From contig NZ_CP034689.1 of assembly GCF_003994415.1 (NCBI RefSeq), positions 5,332,001-5,396,000 of the forward strand: a DNA stretch of 64,000 nt, given 5' to 3'. Positions within the stretch are counted from its first letter, which is position 1. Each line of letters begins with the position of its first letter. The position numbers were made by a program, and so were the translations under genes. Below, one piece after another: positions 62,629-64,000 of this stretch. This stretch comes from Achromobacter spanius. GTDB taxonomy: Bacteria; Pseudomonadota; Gammaproteobacteria; Burkholderiales; Burkholderiaceae_B. Below the pieces are notes generated by a model, which saw only the letters and a program-made list of their open reading frames with translations, made no database searches and was not told the DNA's origin.

Positions 62629-63459
62629 ATGCACCCTTTCCCACCCACGCCCTTCGATCCCGACTCAAGCTCGCAGCCCGCCTTTGCGATGCCGGTGGAC
62701 GCCCCGGATCGGGACAACGAATCCCCCGCGCACCGCCACCACATGGGCCAGCTTGTGCTGGCCTTGCGCGGCGGCGTCACCTGCTCGGTACCGCAAGGGC
62801 TATGGATGGTGCCGCCCCAATGCGGCGTATGGATTCCGGGCGGCGTGCCGCACAGCAACCGCGTCACCGCCAATGCCCGCGTCTGTTTTTTGTTCGTGCC
62901 GGCCGCTGCCTCGGGCCTGCCGAATGAATGCTGCACGCTGGCCATCACGCCCTTGGTGCGCGAACTGATCGTGCACCTGGCCGCGCTGCCCGCGGCCGAG
63001 GCGCAAACAGAAGCCAACCAGCAACTGGCGGAGGTCCTGATCGAACAATTGCGCCGCATGCCCACCGAACGCCTGCATCTGCCGCTGTCAGACCACCCCC
63101 GCCTGCGCGAGATCGCCAACGCGCTGAACGCGGACCCCGCCGACCGCAGCACGGTCGCCCAGTGGAGCAAGCGCGTGGCGATGAGCGAACGCACGCTGGC
63201 GCGCCTGGTGCAGCAGGAAGTCGGCATGAGCTTTGGCCGCTGGCGCCAGCAACTGCACATCATCGTGGCCTTGCAGCGCCTGTCGGCGGGCGTGTCCGTG
63301 CAGCGCACCGCCGAAGACCTGGGCTATGAATCCGTCAGCGCCTTCATCACCATGTTCAAGAAGACGCTGGGCAAAACCCCGGCGCGATACTTCGCCGACA
63401 AATCGCAGGGGCCGGCTTCGCCCGACGCGCCTAGTCCTGCTTGGGGCCGGCAACGATGA
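62629..63459 (+). CDS. AraC family transcriptional regulator
   Basis: 276 residues. N-terminal AraC-type cupin (HRHHMGQLVLALRGGVTCSV, PQCGVWIPGGVPHSNRVT) and C-terminal helix-turn-helix pair (WSKRVAMSERTLARLVQQEV and RTAEDLGYESVSAFITMF), ending in KTLGKTPARYFAD. It is divergent from the MFS gene and its probable regulator. Its last 29 bases overlap the end of the convergent methyltransferase gene. Confidence 0.9.
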   Translation: MHPFPPTPFDPDSSSQPAFAMPVDAPDRDNESPAHRHHMGQLVLALRGGVTCSVPQGLWMVPPQCGVWIPGGVPHSNRVTANARVCFLFVPAAASGLPNECCTLAITPLVRELIVHLAALPAAEAQTEANQQLAEVLIEQLRRMPTERLHLPLSDHPRLREIANALNADPADRSTVAQWSKRVAMSERTLARLVQQEVGMSFGRWRQQLHIIVALQRLSAGVSVQRTAEDLGYESVSAFITMFKKTLGKTPARYFADKSQGPASPDAPSPAWGRQR

Positions 63460-64000
63460 ACAAGCGGGGGAACGGCAGCAGCACCGTGCCGTCGGCCAGC
63501 GCGGGATAGGCCTCGGCGATCAGCGCCTGATAGCGCGCCAGAAAGCTCGCCTGTTCGGCCGCGTCCAGCTTGTCCAGATACGGCCGCAGCGCCGTGCCCT
63601 TGAACCATTCCACCACCGCCGCCGCGCCAGCCAGCGGATGATGATAGGTGGTGCGCCACACATCCAGCATGCCGCAATGCGGCTTCAGCAACTCGTAGTA
63701 CCAGGACGCGCTGTGACGCGGCGGGTGCTTCACACTGCCCGTCTTCGCGGCCCACGGCGCCTCGCCCGCCACTTGCCGCGCCAGGCGGTGCGCGGGCTCT
63801 TCCATGTTGTCGGGCGTTTGCACGGCCAGGCTGCCGCCGGGCGCCAGCTTGCCGACCAGGCGCGGATACAGCGTGGCGTGGTCAGGCACCCATTGCAGCG
63901 CCGCGTTCGCCAGGATCACGTCGTACTGCCGGGGCGGATTCCAGGTGGCGATATCGGCCAGCTCGAACTGCAAGGACGGCAGACGCTTGCGCGCGGCTTC
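63431..64000 (-). CDS. tam: Trans-aconitate methyltransferase-like protein (partial)
   Basis: The frame is open from the window edge; the N-terminal SAM-binding glycine motif lies outside. Seen are FELADIATWNPPRQYDVILA, NAALQWVPDHATLYPRL, LAPGGSLAVQTPDN and the C-terminal LLPFPRLFIVAGPK, which match trans-aconitate 2-methyltransferase (Tam). It uses SAM to methylate trans-aconitate, a spontaneous inhibitor of aconitase. The start is beyond the window. Confidence 0.85.
   Translation of the reverse strand, partial: EAARKRLPSLQFELADIATWNPPRQYDVILANAALQWVPDHATLYPRLVGKLAPGGSLAVQTPDNMEEPAHRLARQVAGEAPWAAKTGSVKHPPRHSASWYYELLKPHCGMLDVWRTTYHHPLAGAAAVVEWFKGTALRPYLDKLDAAEQASFLARYQALIAEAYPALADGTVLLPFPRLFIVAGPKQD

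Overview
The window is high-GC DNA (roughly two thirds G+C by eye) from a betaproteobacterium. Gene content (cyo oxidase, MaeB malic enzyme, DUF4148 proteins, many LysR/AraC regulators, several FecI-FecR-TonB receptor cassettes, a VasX-like type VI effector) fits Alcaligenaceae, most likely Achromobacter or a close Bordetella relative. The genus is inferred from gene content, since no rRNA or marker gene is present.

Layout. 1-1270: the end of a cytochrome bo3 operon (cyoB partial, cyoC, cyoD) and its terminator. 1306-7193: an exported ankyrin-repeat protein, an orphan NifQ-like gene behind a ModE-like palindrome, a PqqU/YncD-like TonB receptor, and slyX. 7194-8670: a methyltransferase fragment in AT-rich DNA, then two small exported proteins. 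8695-23913: metabolic genes and transporters, most beside a LysR, AraC or MarR regulator (M20 amidohydrolase, malic enzyme, EamA exporter, MATE pump, TauE/SafE permease, SDR, alpha/beta hydrolase).

24021-32425 is the most unusual part. A sigma-54 promoter drives a VasX-like (BTH_I2691-type) type VI effector. An IS256-family element (26144-27532, 8-bp target duplication) splits the effector, and precise excision would restore a 939-codon frame. Four tandem membrane-protein paralogues, probable immunity proteins, follow with overlapping starts. Copies 1 and 3 each carry a single-base homopolymer frameshift, copies 2 and 4 are intact, and a deleted fifth copy remains at the end.

32426-42364: GNAT with an XRE-cupin regulator, a phospholipase D-type lipoprotein, two related Fe(II)/2-oxoglutarate oxygenases and AlkB, glyoxalase, AraC, cupin, two SDRs (one without the usual catalytic residues), an MgtC-like protein and a HAD phosphatase. 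42365-58158: three complete ECF sigma-FecR-STN receptor cassettes on the minus strand, preceded by Fur-box-like sites. They are separated by a soluble hybrid histidine kinase and a 24-bp minisatellite, with six copies of a ~65-bp dispersed palindromic repeat. 58175-64000: a small hypothetical protein, a prohibitin-like protein coupled to an unlisted 38-residue membrane peptide, a protealysin-like M4 protease with its emfourin inhibitor, a CynX-type MFS transporter with divergent AraC regulator, and the 3' part of a Tam-like methyltransferase running off the end.
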